Source: Prochilodus magdalenae
Lineage: Eukaryota; Chordata; Actinopteri; Characiformes; Prochilodontidae
Assembly (NCBI GenBank): GCA_024036415.1
Contig: JAMWET010001652.1
Coordinates: forward strand, 370,001 to 434,000
DNA: 64,000 bases
Reading direction: 5' to 3'
Each line of letters starts with the position of its first letter. The stretch's first letter is position 1. Of the stretch, positions 48,252 to 61,278 are shown in pieces. The position numbers and the translations under genes are program-made. The notes under the pieces were generated by a model, which saw only the letters and a program-made list of their open reading frames with translations, was not told where the DNA came from and made no database searches.

Positions 48252-49599
48252 TCCAATCAAGCTCACTTCATACGAGAACTGAAACATGACTCAAAGCACT
48301 TGTCAACAATCCGCTCCCTGCTTTTATTGCTTTGTGAATGCTAAACAGGGGGCTTTCAAGGAAGAAAACAACATGAAACTAAATGAATTAGTAATTTAAT
48401 GATGCAGAACCATGGCACGTGTATGAAGAAGGCCGAGCTGAAATTAATGAGAGACTTTTGCTGCTGGGGAGACTAATCAATCAAGATTCAATCACCACAC
48501 ACACACACACAAAAATCCTGTTGCATTTGTCAGAGTGGCGTTCTCCTATCCCCAGATCTGGCAATATTGATTTTTACCTCCTCCCTAGCAGCTATTTCAG
48601 ATGGACTGCAGGATTACGCCGCCAGTTCTTTTTTAGCTCTGTGAATGACATTAGGCCTGCAGCTTAGAGCTCTGCTCTCTATGGTCACAGAGGCTTTTAT
48701 GCCTCAGCAATATATTTCACAGACGCACACACACACACTTTGGTCAAATATTGGATGTGAATACTCAAGGTGAAACCTAAGTATTTGCTACTACATATGA
48801 ACTTTTGAGGCAGAGAAGTGACCTCAATCCTTATTTAATGCGCACAAAATATTGCATTCAAAACACTAACTGATCCTATTTTCCCTTTTAGAACTGCTTA
48901 TGTTAAAGCCTCACGTTCTCTTGGTTTGGTGTGATTCAGCCATCAAACAATAAATTAATTGTGACGGATCACAGTCATTAATCCTGCCATTTGTTTCATC
49001 TGCTTTAATTCAAACCTCAAGAAACCTTTTATCTCTGTAAAACACAGTGCATTTTGTCATAGGCATGTAAATGCACAAGATCAAGGTCGTGTCAGAATGT
49101 ATTTATTCAACTTGACACCTCAAAATTCTCTAGTTTACAATAGGAACGTTCCTTAATCACTATCATGCTGCTGGATGCTAATTCATGTATGTGTATGTGG
49201 CTATATATATATATTGTTATATTTATTGTCTTGTGTATTTTTGTTAAGTATAGTAAGTTATATTGAGAAATGACAATAACCACTTGGTTTGATCTGAACC
49301 TCTAAATAAAATGAGGGAAAACATGAAACTAAGCAGAACACTGTTTCCACTGTTTCCAATGATTAATCAATTTCATCATTTCAAGAGAGAGCAAAAGTGA
49401 CTGCATGTTTCAACTCCTCCACAATTGTAGCATTGTTTCAAATGGAACTGGAGACTTTTATTTTGCTGTTTACTTAGTTAGTTTGCTGCTCACTAAATTG
49501 TCCACAGGTCTCCCTAACAAAGTAAACAAACTGCAGGGGTTGTTTCTAACTGGTCATTTAAAAGTTAATTTAAACTACAGTCTACAGTGCACGAGCAGT

Positions 49600-49642
49600 T
49601 GGGCTTTCCTGAAACTAAGGATGCTTTGAAGGGTCAAATATA

Positions 49643-49731
<89 letters not shown>

Positions 49732-49830
49732 TCTCAGTTATGTATGTTAAACATAAGCCTGCGGAGTCTCTAAAATAGCAAAAAGCATTCTTTTAGTTGG
49801 GTGTGTCTAAACTTTTGACTGGTACTGTAT
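49600..49830 (+). mobile_element. DNA-transposon remnant carrying a (TA)n tract
   Basis: gtctaaacttttgactggta ctgtat at 49804-49829 is a very common fish Tc1-type terminus. The body just before holds an uninterrupted TA microsatellite (about 49638-49728). Confidence 0.5.
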
Positions 49831-52772
49831 TTAATCAAATATTATTTTAAATACATATGAATTACTACTAATGTTTAACATTTAGATTATACTTGTATTG
49901 GTTATACTTGGCAGTGAGACCGTGGTAGTCTGCCTTTACGTTTTTAAAAGACAGCAACCATACACAGCCATTAACTAGGTGGGCGATATAGCAAAAATGT
50001 TAGTATGTTCGGATGGGCAATTTGTACTACAGTGCAGTTTATAATGCAGTATATCATTAACACTGTCCCATCCCTGCTGCGGATCAAATTTATCTGCCGT
50101 TAGTCTCACCCTGTTTTTTTAAATTTGTTCTCCTTCCAAAGAATCACATCAATCATGATGCTAATTTGAGCGCAGAAGTGATATGAACAAGTACTTGTTG
50201 TAATCTAGAGCTTACTAAAACATCTTCAAACACTACATGTTCTTTCCCCTGTGTAATTGACCCTGTCTCCATCCAAGAAGTGATTCATCTTCTATACAAC
50301 GAGTGTTATTTAGCTACACCGTATCAGTTAAAAAAAAAGAAAAATAGAACATCTTATTCCTGAGCTGTTTTCGGTGTAATCGGCTAAGAGTTATTGGAGG
50401 GCTGACATGACATGAGTAGAAGAAAACAAACTAGGTTTTTTTTTGATGACTGTGTACATCCGTTCAGCTGTTTATCTGTTCTCCAAACCCCAGAGGCACC
50501 GCTACGGCTGCAGTTTGTGCATGTATTTGTGAAGGGGGAGGGGTGGGGAGGGATTTGTGTCAGTGGACTCAGATCCAGCAACAGTAACAATAAAAGGTGC
50601 TTGGGCATGCATCTGAAATAATATGTTGCAGCGTGGCAGACTATCAATGAGCTATTGATGCCTATTTGCAGCACACCAATATTGCTGTTCAGACCAACAT
50701 AAGGAGAATGAGTTTGTGTGTGTGTATGTATGGAACGATGAGAGAGAAATAAAACGTTTTTGCTTGAAGGCTGTTCTATCATGCAGAAGTGCCCTGAATT
50801 GGGGGTAATTAGGTTTGGCATAAACTACTTGTCAATTCAGGTCAGATATGGCACGCATCTATCCATATTCATGAACTGGAGGATGTTTTCATTGATGACT
50901 GCGGCAAAAAATCAAGGGGGGAAAAGAAGATGAACATTAGCATTTTTTGCTTTCAGCATTTAGATAGCGAAGGGCGTCTTCATGCACAGTTGAGAATGTG
51001 ACTCTGAACTACTTGCCTATTCATGTCATGTTTTGTGAGAAAACAGCTGAAGAGCTCGAATCCGAATGGCTAGAGCCGACTAGCAATAATGGTCTCCACA
51101 CTTCCTTATGTTACACCGACCTACTTTTCAACCCAGCTGAGTCGATTGCCACTTCCTTTTTTGTTTCTGAAAGAATACCAATTAGCCTTTGATAGAAGAA
51201 AAAGACATGTCCGGGAACGCTCTGAGGTGTTTGGCGCAAACTGGACTGACAGATAATGTCCCTTTTCAGCACTTTGAGGACAAAAATCTGAAGCCACGGC
51301 TTATCGGGAGAAGTCGATACTCCCACCTTGCTTGGCTTTTTTCAACTGAGCCATCAGTGCATTTGTACTCAACTGTCAGATAGGTGGGGCAGCTATTGCC
51401 TTTTGCAATCAGGTTACAAGGGGCTACACTGCTACAAAGCTGCATCTGACCATCAGAGAGTACTAGAGAGTTAACGAGAAATAGCTCAAGAAAATGATTA
51501 TAAAAACTGAATAAAAGTTGAAATGCATATTAACTAACAAACACAAAGTCCATAGGGCTTGGGAACACGCATCAGCCAAGGCTGGTTCTGAACCGTTGAA
51601 TAAATCCTCTTTTCTTACCTGATTTCTATTATTTTACCTAATCTGTAGTCCACTGATATGTTAAATAAATATGTTAGTTAAATAGCATGTAGATCTTCAT
51701 TTATGCCACATCAAAGATCAGAGCAAAATCAAGGAAAGTAGAGAGAAATGGAAGTTTCCTTTAACCGTGCAGACCAACCAAATGGCATGTAACAAGCATC
51801 CCAGCGAGTGTGTTGATAAACATCAAACTCTTCTAATTTAGACTGACTGGAATAAAATGTTCAATATTATGTTGCGTATTTATCATGTTTGGTGTCAGCT
51901 AACTAAATCTTTGCCAATGTGCTGAAAGCTACAAAGTTAATTAATTATGACATAATTAAGCTTGTAACAACAATTTGCATGTGTCTGTTTTTATTAAAGA
52001 ATTAATGCATCTCTGCATAAACATGTGATTTTCTACGGATTTCACTGGCTTTAAATATAGTAAAAGAATAATAGAACAGTTTCATATAGCACACTATTAT
52101 TGTAATTATCTTGCTAACTGACTAGGATAGTGAAATATGCCAAAAGCTGTGTGGAACATGCCAGTTACTGAGTTACAGGGCTTTGAGCGACTTTGAAATC
52201 CTGAATTCATCAAAAGAACAGGCACTTAAGCCATAAACCAGCCATAAACCAGCTAGTAGTCTGAACGGATCCAGGCTGTCAATATGGCTAATTCTTTCCA
52301 TATGCTGTCGCGTAGCTTCCTTCTGGAATTAGTTCAGATACACCCTATTCTATCTGGACAAGCTTTTCAGCATGATAAGTTTGAAAGACTGAAATAAAAC
52401 AGACATCTCTCGTTCCAGTGTATTTGTATTATGTAAATAGCAAACTAACCCTGCTGATAAGATGGAATGACCTGCCACTGATTATCAAGTCATATTAAAA
52501 CTACACTAGTCCAGGACTATTACAGACATAATTCTCATAAACAGATTTAAATGTTTTAGCATTCAGTAACTTAATATGGCCGTGGCAATAACCTTCTCTG
52601 AGTTGAGAGGCAGTATGGTGAACTTTCTGTGCTTGAAGTCTAGACAGGGTATCCACTCGATTGGAGCAATGAAATAGGTTTAAATGCTCTGGCGGCACTG
52701 TAACTTAATACAGTCATGTCAACAAAGGTTTTCTGAGATGTGTTGAGCTGAGTGAGAGCACAGTGAACTTAC

Positions 52773-52983
52773 TCTGCTTGAAGCCAAGGTAGGGTATCCG
52801 CTCAATGGGGGTTTTCCTCTCTTTCATATACTTGTAGAGAGCCACTAAGAAGGCTTGTTCTTCTGCCCGGCACTCCTCACCTCCTTCCTCTTTTGGCTTA
52901 TCCTCACCTAGAGCTTGACGTTTGCAGCCAGAGCTGCTGCTGCTTTTGGGTTTGGACACCACAGCCTTTGCGTCTCCTTTCAC
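52773..52983 (-). CDS. arid5b: arid5b exon: basic linker and start of ARID domain
   Basis: This 211-bp exon (70 codons plus one base) follows the acceptor CAG at 52986-52984 and begins at phase 0 with GTG (Val). Its first 35 or so residues form a Lys/Ser-rich linker with a five-Ser run and an acidic patch ending GEECRAEEQ. The ARID domain then begins: QAFLVALYKYMKERKTPIER and PYLGFKQ are visible, covering helix 1 and the following loop. The PIER and LGFKQ motifs are characteristic of the ARID5 subgroup. The donor is a perfect A|GTAAGT. The single trailing A joins TA of the next exon to make Ile. The acceptor has only a modest pyrimidine tract, so the exact start is slightly less certain than the end. 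Confidence 0.93.
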
Positions 52984-55411
52984 CTGGTTGCCGGTGAGCA
53001 GCCGAGGAGAGATTGCGAGAGAAGTGAGTTAGTTAACTGAGAGGATACACCAGGAGAAGAACCTTTTTCCAGATTTTAGTAATACATGTTCCTACACCCT
53101 GTTATTTCTTTACATGAATTTCATTAAGATCTATGGTACTTGCCACTGATGCACAGCACCACAATATGGTGGTTAAGCTCTAACCCTCTAGAGGATCCTT
53201 AGCCTGCTAAATGTGAGTGAGTGAGTTAGATACAAACCAACTTTGCATCCAACACGTTGACTTCGCTGTGGTGCAGCTTTGCAGACTCTTAGCAGCCATT
53301 TTATTTAGTTTCCCAAATGTTTCCATGTGTACTATTTTGGCATCCTGAATTTATTTTAACAATATGTAGTTTTTTCTTATTTTGTTAGACAGTCACAGGT
53401 GTCAGGCTGTGTATGTATTGGTAACTATTTCATGTAAAACCTTTCTTCGAGAATTCAAAGGCATTAAACACTTTGGACATCTGGGTCCAAACTTTTGCAT
53501 GGTGCTTTACCCAATCGACTAGTATCACTGACTGCTGGTAAAGCCAAGAAGAAAAATACTCAACACTCCGGGGCCTTTTAAAATTCAGTTGCTTCTACCT
53601 ACAATGTGCATGACTCCACTACAAATTTGAACCTGAAATGTTTAGAGCTTTATGCTGCAGTCAAAAGCCGGCTGCTGCAGTGCTAAATGTGCTTAGGCAA
53701 TTTCAAAGGTACGGGCTGAACTCCAGCCTACAAATGAAACATATGAAACATCTTGAGCATTTGGAGTTCTAATATGCTATGAAAAGTAGATGTGCTGAAA
53801 ATTCTTGCGCTTCGGCTCCTCAGTTTCTAAGCACTGGAGCGCCGGAGGTGGGTGTTTGACCCATTGGTTGAGTGTGTGGAGCCTGATCTAGAGTCAGATC
53901 CCGAGTGCCGGCTTCAGTCGTGCTGTCGCACTCAGCAGTCGGTGCTGGCCCACACACGTCTGCTTAGCCATCTGCTCCCGATAATCAAGCGCATTTGTTT
54001 TCCAAAAGGAGCTATCAAGGCTAGCAGGATATATGAATGAACAACAACAAAAAGGGAATGGTGAAAATGCTAGTTCACATTGCAATTAAATAAACACAAC
54101 CTGGAAGTGGTGCCTGGTTCAACCACAGAGGTATGCGTGCTAGCTTGCTAGAATATGAGAATGGTTTAGCACCAAACAGTAAGTGAGTTTTGTTGCTTGT
54201 TAAGACTGTTTATTAGTAAGACTAAAACACCCATCTGTTCCTCGCTGTGGCACCAATGATGTGGAAATCACTACTGATTTGGTACTAGATTCTCACATTT
54301 CTATTTAAATCCTGCTTTAAAAAACAAGAACCCACACTTGGATTAATAAATTGTGTGGATTGACTTAGCCACTGTGTGGAAGAACAGTTTATGTACAGTG
54401 ACTAAAATAAGAAGCATGAAACAGCATTGCCAAAGTTGGCAGCGGAAAGTGCAGGAAATGGCATGTATGAACAAAGGTCGATGAAATAACCAGAGGAAAA
54501 ACAGTTGTGGACGTTTCCGGAGGCTTGACAGTGGTACTTTAATTAAATATTATGGAGATCTGAGGAAACGGCTACTGGGGGTTGCCAAGTGAGGAAGTGA
54601 GGGAGGGAGTATATTGTATATTGAACATAATGCATGTTTCCTAACTCCTACAATCCCCTTTTGCTGGCAATAACAAATGTAGGCTGGATAATTGCATGCT
54701 AATTACGTTTCAGTCGTTGCTTACTTAAACTAGCAAATACATTTTCATCATCGGAATTCTTACTTTCAATTTATAGAAAAGCACTTAAATGTCCTAATAC
54801 AAAGTGTTATTGTAAATCTGACTAGTAGAACTAACAGTAGGGGGAGTTTTAGGACATAAAAATGAATGAATTATTAATGACTGCTATAAGTTTAACTCTC
54901 TAATATTACAAAATGGTTGCAGTTGAATCACACAGACATTTTTACACTACTAGGTATAATACAATGCTAGGAATATTATAGCACGATAAGAAAGTCAGAG
55001 ATCAACCCTCGTATATGTTATATTATTATACCGCAACTATGATAATTATTTGAATTAACAAATTTATTAATTAATGTATATATTTATTTTACAAGAAATA
55101 TTTGTGAGGAGATCAAACATTGTGTAATCCATTTATGGAAAGAAAAAACATACAGAAACAGGGACTCCAAACAACCATGCAAGACCAGGTAAAACAGCAA
55201 ACTCTCCCATTCAGAAAAGTTTGTATCTGAAGAGGAGAAAACTGATTTCTACTATTGCTTCATCCGAAGGTTTTTATTCCACCCTTCCACTGCAAAAAAA
55301 AAAAGATCTAGGGGTCTGAAAGGATGTGTGATGGATGTGTCCAAATGAAAGTTGGCCTCTGTTTTGTATTGAATACCGTACTGTATACAACACTCCTAAT
55401 GATGGTGCTAC
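52984..55411 (-). other. arid5b intron (2.4 kb)
   Basis: No exon was recognised. 53380-53515 ends with a Tc1-type tail (the string ccaaacttttgcatggtgc). The rest is AT-rich and unassigned. Confidence 0.75.
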
Positions 55412-55527
55412 CTTGGACTTGCCCTCTGAATTGCCAGAGTCCTTGCCGTTTCCACTCTGGCTTTGCGAGTCTCTGCGTTGGGAGAAGGAAAGTTTCTTCT
55501 TACGGGGCCGGCCCTTCAGGTTAGGAG
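55412..55527 (-). CDS. arid5b: arid5b internal exon with AT-hook-like basic motif
   Basis: This 116-bp exon has an acceptor reading ctctccgcag and begins with the last two bases of a split Ala codon. It encodes a segment starting PNLKGRPRKKK (motif codons at 55516-55493), which matches the known ARID5B sequence before the ARID domain. The GRP core flanked by Lys/Arg resembles an AT-hook and would also serve as a nuclear localisation signal. RRDS follows, a basophilic (PKA-type) phosphorylation consensus, and then a Ser/Gly/Asn/Lys-rich linker. It ends AAG with donor GTAGCA, which is weaker than the GTRAGT consensus. The frame stays open for more than 40 codons past the donor, so retention of the intron start would not stop translation at once. 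The end is phase 0, matching the next exon. Confidence 0.9.
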
Positions 55528-57194
55528 CTGCGGAGAGAGCAGAGAAAGCCACTTTCAGTCCAGCAGGCAGTGACAGTGATTGCAACAACACACCCACTCA
55601 CCCTACAGGCTACTGACACACACTCCCAGCCCTATAGGCCCCATACAGCCACAGGAGAGTGGCAAATAAGCCATCACCGCTAAGCAAAATACAGTAATGA
55701 TGAGCTTCTAAAAATGTGAACATCAACTCGGGTGGGCATTGGTCTTGTCTGAAATAATGTGCTGCTGCTGGACCATACTTTTTCTCCCTGATTTTCTGGA
55801 TCTAGGTTATATCCTGGCATTCATATATATCACAGAGATGACAGTGTTAAAGTTGGCACTCATACACCAGATCCACAATTGAATATATCAAGCTTCGCGT
55901 TCCAGTTTTATTTGCTCATTATTCTATTCTTTATTTCAACACGAGTGTAAAAAATGTCTCAGCAATGCAAGCTATGCAGGCAATGCGTCTATAACTAGGT
56001 GAGATTCAGCAGCGGCTGATTGTCAGGTGAGAAAATTCCTATCATGCCAGTGCTTTAAATAACATTTCAAAGTAAGTGCACATTCATACACACAGCTAGG
56101 AGTGTCTGTGTTGAGTGCATCTTCATGGTATTAAAAGGTTTAGATGGCAAATGGAATGTTTTATTCCAAATAGAAGGCCAAGAGAGCGGCTGGATCACAT
56201 TTCCGGAATTTTCTTTGAGACACAAGGCTGAGCTTTTCCACAGAGCCTTTTGTTTTTCTTCTTCAGTACCATTAAAGCTTTTCACATACTTGAAAATGAC
56301 AGCAACAAGTATCAAGAATGCAGCGGTGGCCAGAAACAGGAACAATTTCTGAAAAGGCTTGGGTTCAAGAAAGTGACCAGATGCCCCTTTCCGGGTCCAC
56401 TGATGATTAAATCGCATTCAAGGACAGCCTGGGCCCAGTGCTACAGCCACACTGCCACACTCCCCTAACAGACTCTGAGGAGCCGTAAACAAAGAACTGC
56501 TGCTCAGAAAGAGGGAAACAAAGTTTTAACACACACTAATCAGCAAAGGTCAAAGCTCTTTTTTTATATTTCAGCTGCATTCCCATTGTGCTTTCGTTCT
56601 CTCTGTATAATTGCTCAGTGAGCAGCAGGGGGTGGCGAGAAAAAATAGCCCCTGAAATTAAATCCTTTCTCATAAGAATAAACATTTATGTAGCAGATTT
56701 TTTCGGTCACCTTGGCAACAGGCGAGACTGTTTTCTTTCGCGCAAGCCTTTGCGACAACATCAGATACGCTACAGGTCCCACAGAGCCCTCCACTGAGGT
56801 AATGGGGACGATCAGGGGGGAACTGGACTGCTTCTCAAATATCAGTTTGTCTTTGTCCCTGAGATTAATGTACTCTCACAGTTCCTCCTTTTTCTTTTTC
56901 CCCCCTCACCCCATCCTCCCATATAGTACAAGTCACACCATAATTCGAATTCCAGCCTCGTGAGTAATGCCTTACCCATGATTGCTGGAGTACATGAGCG
57001 ATTATTCTCCATTCTTGTTTTGTCTTTTCTTGGTATGGTATTTCTGAGGAGTTTCACACGTATGTATTACAAAGAGTGGCGGATTAGATTTAAAAGGGCG
57101 CTCCAGCTATTTTCAACCTAATTCAGTTACCACAACACATTTCCCTGCACTTAGAAGAGTACAAAAAAAACCCACTCTTGACTTGAAACAGCTG

Positions 57195-57420
57195 TAATTA
57201 GGGACACACTGATACCACTTTTTCTGTATCTGCAAATAGCGATCTGTAAAACTGATCTAATCTGTCTACTCGATAGGTGCCTATAAATCCTGATATTTAT
57301 ATAATTTAATTTCAGTAACAGCAGCTCGGTTTCACAGCTAAAACATAATAAACCTAAATAAGTGGCACGTATGGTTGCATAATTTCATGTTTGACTGACT
57401 TCAGAGCTATGGAAAGTCTC
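57195..57420 (+). mobile_element. dispersed hAT-like non-autonomous repeat remnant
   Basis: ttagggacacactgatacca and the following ctttttctgtatctgcaaat resemble the start of fish repeats that read as a mutated gggatgcaccgata. Ends are unclear. Confidence 0.3.
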
Positions 57421-57455
57421 TGTGCTCTTTGCCGTGGTTTATCTGTAAATGCTTA

Positions 57456-57960
57456 AAAGGAATAGTTTGGTGAAAAATCTAATTATAGAGTTTTCCACTT
57501 ACCCCTGGTGTAGTCAATTAGCCAACACATGGCTGAAGTCTGAATTTGACTCATTTCGCTTAGAAGGGAATTTAAAAAGCTATTGCTGCTAACAAACACT
57601 AGAACTCAATAGTCACCCAAATGAACCATTTCTATTAAATACGTCATATAAATTCGGTATTTAGTCCTTCAGCAAGACCACACAGACTTGCTTATGTGGT
57701 TTAGAGCACAGTATAAGAATATCAGAATCCTGTGTATTTATGGCTTATGATTCTAAACCTGGATGCGGTTTGAGGTGAGTTTGGGTGATGCACTTTTACA
57801 GAAACTATTTGTGCTATTTGGATGACTACTGACTTCCTGTGTTTATTAGTAATATTAGCCTCAAAGCTCCTGTTCGAAACTAAAGAAACAACATCTGGAC
57901 TCCAAACAGGTCTCAGATGATCAACTACATCTGGAGAAGTTGGAAAATTGTGTAAATCCT
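57456..57960. mobile_element. dispersed repeat with internal inverted segments
   Basis: Starts aaaggaatagtttggtgaaa, a common fish repeat opening. Its cctggatgcggtttgaggtg (57759-57778) is the approximate inverse of a string at 43420-43450, and tgtggtttagagcacagtat resembles 43478-43497. A second, partial copy therefore sits at about 43310-43510. Confidence 0.35.
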
Positions 57961-58198
57961 TGCTAGTAGTGCACCAACTGCTCTTTGATTCCTATTACAA
58001 GAGTGTTTTGTGTGGAGATTAGATAAACATGCTGGTGTATGCCTTTAATAAGCATATTTACAGGAAAGTAAGAGGTGATGGATGGGAAACAGCCAACACA
58101 GCATAGCATCACATGCTCAGAAAAACATCTGCCTCCTTTATTCGCTCACAAATCCTACTGTGAAATTGCAGCAAAAGGAGGAGGGAAGGAGACAGAGA

Positions 58199-58199
<1 letters not shown>

Positions 58200-58230
<31 letters not shown>
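58200..58230. repeat. (GA)n microsatellite
   Basis: About 15 units. It produces spurious Glu-Arg open frames. Confidence 0.95.
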
Positions 58231-58234
<4 letters not shown>

Positions 58235-60691
58235 GAGAGACAGAATATGTTATTCCTTCTTCTTTCTCATGCATTAGCACTCCACTCAGCTTCCCCACTG
58301 TGCAGGCTGTACAGGCATATGACAGGCATTGGGCAGGCAGAGGCTGCAGATTTTTGGGCCGCTACGCTGCGGGGCGGAAGACTGCTATTGGGCCTCTATT
58401 ACTCACACATAAACAGATTACTGGCTGCCCAACACTGGCATGCAGCAACCAGGGTCCACAACTGTCACTGTTATGCCCCCATCTCTCACTTTATTGACTT
58501 TCCTCAGGACTGACATAACAGCTGGCCTCCCCCTGACTACACACTGCCACCCCCCTCAACCCCCAACACCCCCACCCTCCTCTGCAGAAGTGTGTCAGTT
58601 GGACTGCAGTGAGAACAAAGGCCAGAGTGGCATTCATGCTGAGAAAAGATTGGACCCGGCGCTCCCAGAAACTCAACCTCCACCTCTTTCTTCTCCTTCC
58701 TCTCTACGTCCTTCTATAAAGTGACATGCAACAAAAGTTATTTGGCTCTGTTGGTTTGTATTAGGAAAGAGCTATTAGTAATACTTCTTGTATTCAGAAG
58801 GGTTCAATTCTTCCAATGCTATGACTTCCTGCAATCCAGTGTAACTGTTGTCAGGAAAAATGATTTCTGTACTCAATTACTAGCCCTTAAATTGTAAACT
58901 TTGTTTTTGATTACGATGGCTGCGTATTATTGACACAAAACATAATTATACTGCTCCTAGGACGGATCTGAATAGTTTGAATACTCAAGTATATTGGAAT
59001 GTTTCTTTAGTTTTCAAATGCTCTTTGTCCTTTAGCACCCCTTCCCCCCACTGTATTATAGATATCACTTGTGGATTACTTTTTTGCTTATTTTTTACTG
59101 CTTTATGTGCAGCTTTTATGCATAAAACCAGGAAAAAAATGGAAATTACTTAAAAAGTAACATGCTACTAGCCTATAAAATCACTCCCAGCTGATGTTAG
59201 CATGTGGGTAAGCATAGCCACACACTCCATCTACCTTGTTCTTTTAAAGACTATAGATAAGTTCGTAAAAACATCAAATCAAAGAAAAAAGAAAAAGCCA
59301 AATGCACATTTATTTGTTTGGCAACAGCTTACATTGCTGAACATTCAAGTGAAGAAGCATTGATAGTCAATAACTAAAATAAACACTTAAAATTATAGTT
59401 AATTAGGAAATACAGTGATTTTTTTAAAGCATAGTACTGAGAATGAGGATTGGATTACTAGTTTGGAAATCCCACAGAGCATTCAGAAAATCCCAGCCTT
59501 AATTGCTACACATTGCGCAATGTGCCTTGCAACATATTAAACTATATAAGTGAGTCAATGATGTGACATAGTTAATGACTTTGGCCTGCATTCTCTTGGC
59601 CAAAATATTTTAAGCTTGTTGGATTATATGCATGTTTTGACTAATCAAAAACACCCACAGAAACTCATCCAGGACTGCATACAGTAGAAACACAGCTGGA
59701 ACAGTGACTGTTTAGGGTGGTCACAGCATACAGCAGAGAAAAAGCTCAAATGCCTATTGCAACCTTTTGCAACATCAGTACAGCCACAGTCAATATTGGG
59801 ATAACAAGCATAAACAAACGATCTGTATTGTGCTGCCCTGTCAGTTCCCCATTTGAACAGGTTGTTTAAATGGTATGTAGGTGGTCAAGACTGTAACTGA
59901 GGTATTGCCTGGTCTGGAATCTCTCCGTCTTTCCTTCAAATCCACTACAAAGTCTCCAGCAGATCAAGTATCTGCTTGCGCATTCCTGTGGTCATGTTTG
60001 TTCCTTGAGCAAATTCGTCTGAAGCATATCTGTGGACTCTCCTGCCAAAGATTTGGCCTGAGCCATTTAAAGCTTGAATCTCAAAAGAAACCAAATTAAA
60101 TGTATTGCCTCAGAGTGTTACTCAACCCCACCACGCCTAGTTTATAAACCAGAACACATACAAGCACTGCACTGTATGTGAAAAATGGCTAGTGTCTTAT
60201 CTTTTTTTTTACAATGGTAAAAACATCTTAATCCTTCACTTCCTCTCCTCTCCTTCATACAGGCACAAAACATAACCAGGCACATAATATGCCAGTGTCA
60301 ATAAAATGTGCAGCAACACTATTGAGTTCCTGTCTCAGTATTTGTGGAGAAGCCTTCGGTTATGTTCAGGGTTTAGGACTGGAAGCCTCTTCCATAGTCC
60401 CAGTGCTCCAGTCCTGCTGCTGCGCTAACTAGCATACAAACAGATCGCAGCCACGATCAATGCGGCACTGCTCCGACAACTTCATCTATTATGCAGTGGA
60501 GCGCTCTTCTTGTGTCTTTGCCTCGTTCTCGTCTTTTGTTACCAGCAATTTGTTCACATTATTCCGCAGGACAATTAATTAAAAAGCTCTGCCAAGAATG
60601 GTAAGATATTTCATTTTGACACGGAGGAGTAAGATGTTTTTTTTTTAATACTTTTTCATGGACCACAATGAATTTGTGACAGTAAACAAGT

Positions 60692-60830
<139 letters not shown>

Positions 60831-61246
60831 ATTTGGCCAATTGAAAAATTTAGCTTTGCTTAATATCTTCTTGATTTTTCACCCATGTGTCCAGCCACAG
60901 AAACCATTGCATGCCCCCGCAACACTCTATCCCCCACCAACAGGTTAATCCCACCACTCTTCATCATCATCATTATAGCTTCATCCTCGATAATTCAGTT
61001 CATAATGTGAGTGCACGTGCTGCCAGCCTAGATGGATTATATGAATATATACATGACAGAAACATTCATATCAATGTACTAGAGCAGAAAGGAGTAGTCC
61101 GTCACTTCACATCTATCCACATATCAAACAGCTCACCATCTGTAAGAGGGACAGGAGGAAATAAATCTCCACCTATTCTCTCCTTCTGCCTGCTCACCCC
61201 CCCCCTCAGTCTGATTTAATTCTGTCTTCTTTTTCCTCCTTCCAAC

Positions 61247-61278
61247 TCTCCCTCCCTCCCTCCCTCCCTTCCTCCCTC
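61247..61278. repeat. (CCTC)n tract
   Basis: Seven to eight tetranucleotide units, pyrimidine only. Confidence 0.9.

Larger units (their letters stand above)
48136..52772 (-). other. arid5b intron (4.6 kb)
   Basis: It holds the (CA)n tract at 48204-48248 close to the exon 48083-48135 acceptor, a long (TA)n tract at 49638-49728 inside a Tc1-like remnant, and otherwise unassigned AT-rich sequence. No exon was seen. Confidence 0.75.
23100..55527 (-). other. arid5b: arid5b gene, 3' portion: six coding exons and five introns
   Basis: ARID5B is a nuclear DNA-binding transcription regulator that binds AT-rich DNA through its ARID domain. In mammals it partners the histone demethylase PHF2 and acts in adipocyte, chondrocyte and lymphoid development. 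Six minus-strand exons join cleanly: AAG|GTG at phase 0, A|TA at phase 1, TTG|ATC at phase 0, AG|G at phase 2 and CCG|GGT at phase 0. Every junction restores recognisable ARID5B sequence. Intron sizes in transcript order are 2428, 4637, 3827, 16299 and 2415 bp. The joined segment encodes about 940 residues, near the equivalent part of mammalian ARID5B. These probably correspond to the last six of ten exons in the mammalian gene. ARID5A is less likely because its C-terminal part is much shorter. The first exon here starts mid-codon, so at least one further coding exon lies upstream; I could not find it in the window. Confidence 0.95.

Noticed and set aside
58075..58513. Overlapping 140-codon and 143-codon open frames
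   Set aside because: Both run through a (GA)n tract in different frames, with no domain and no conserved start.
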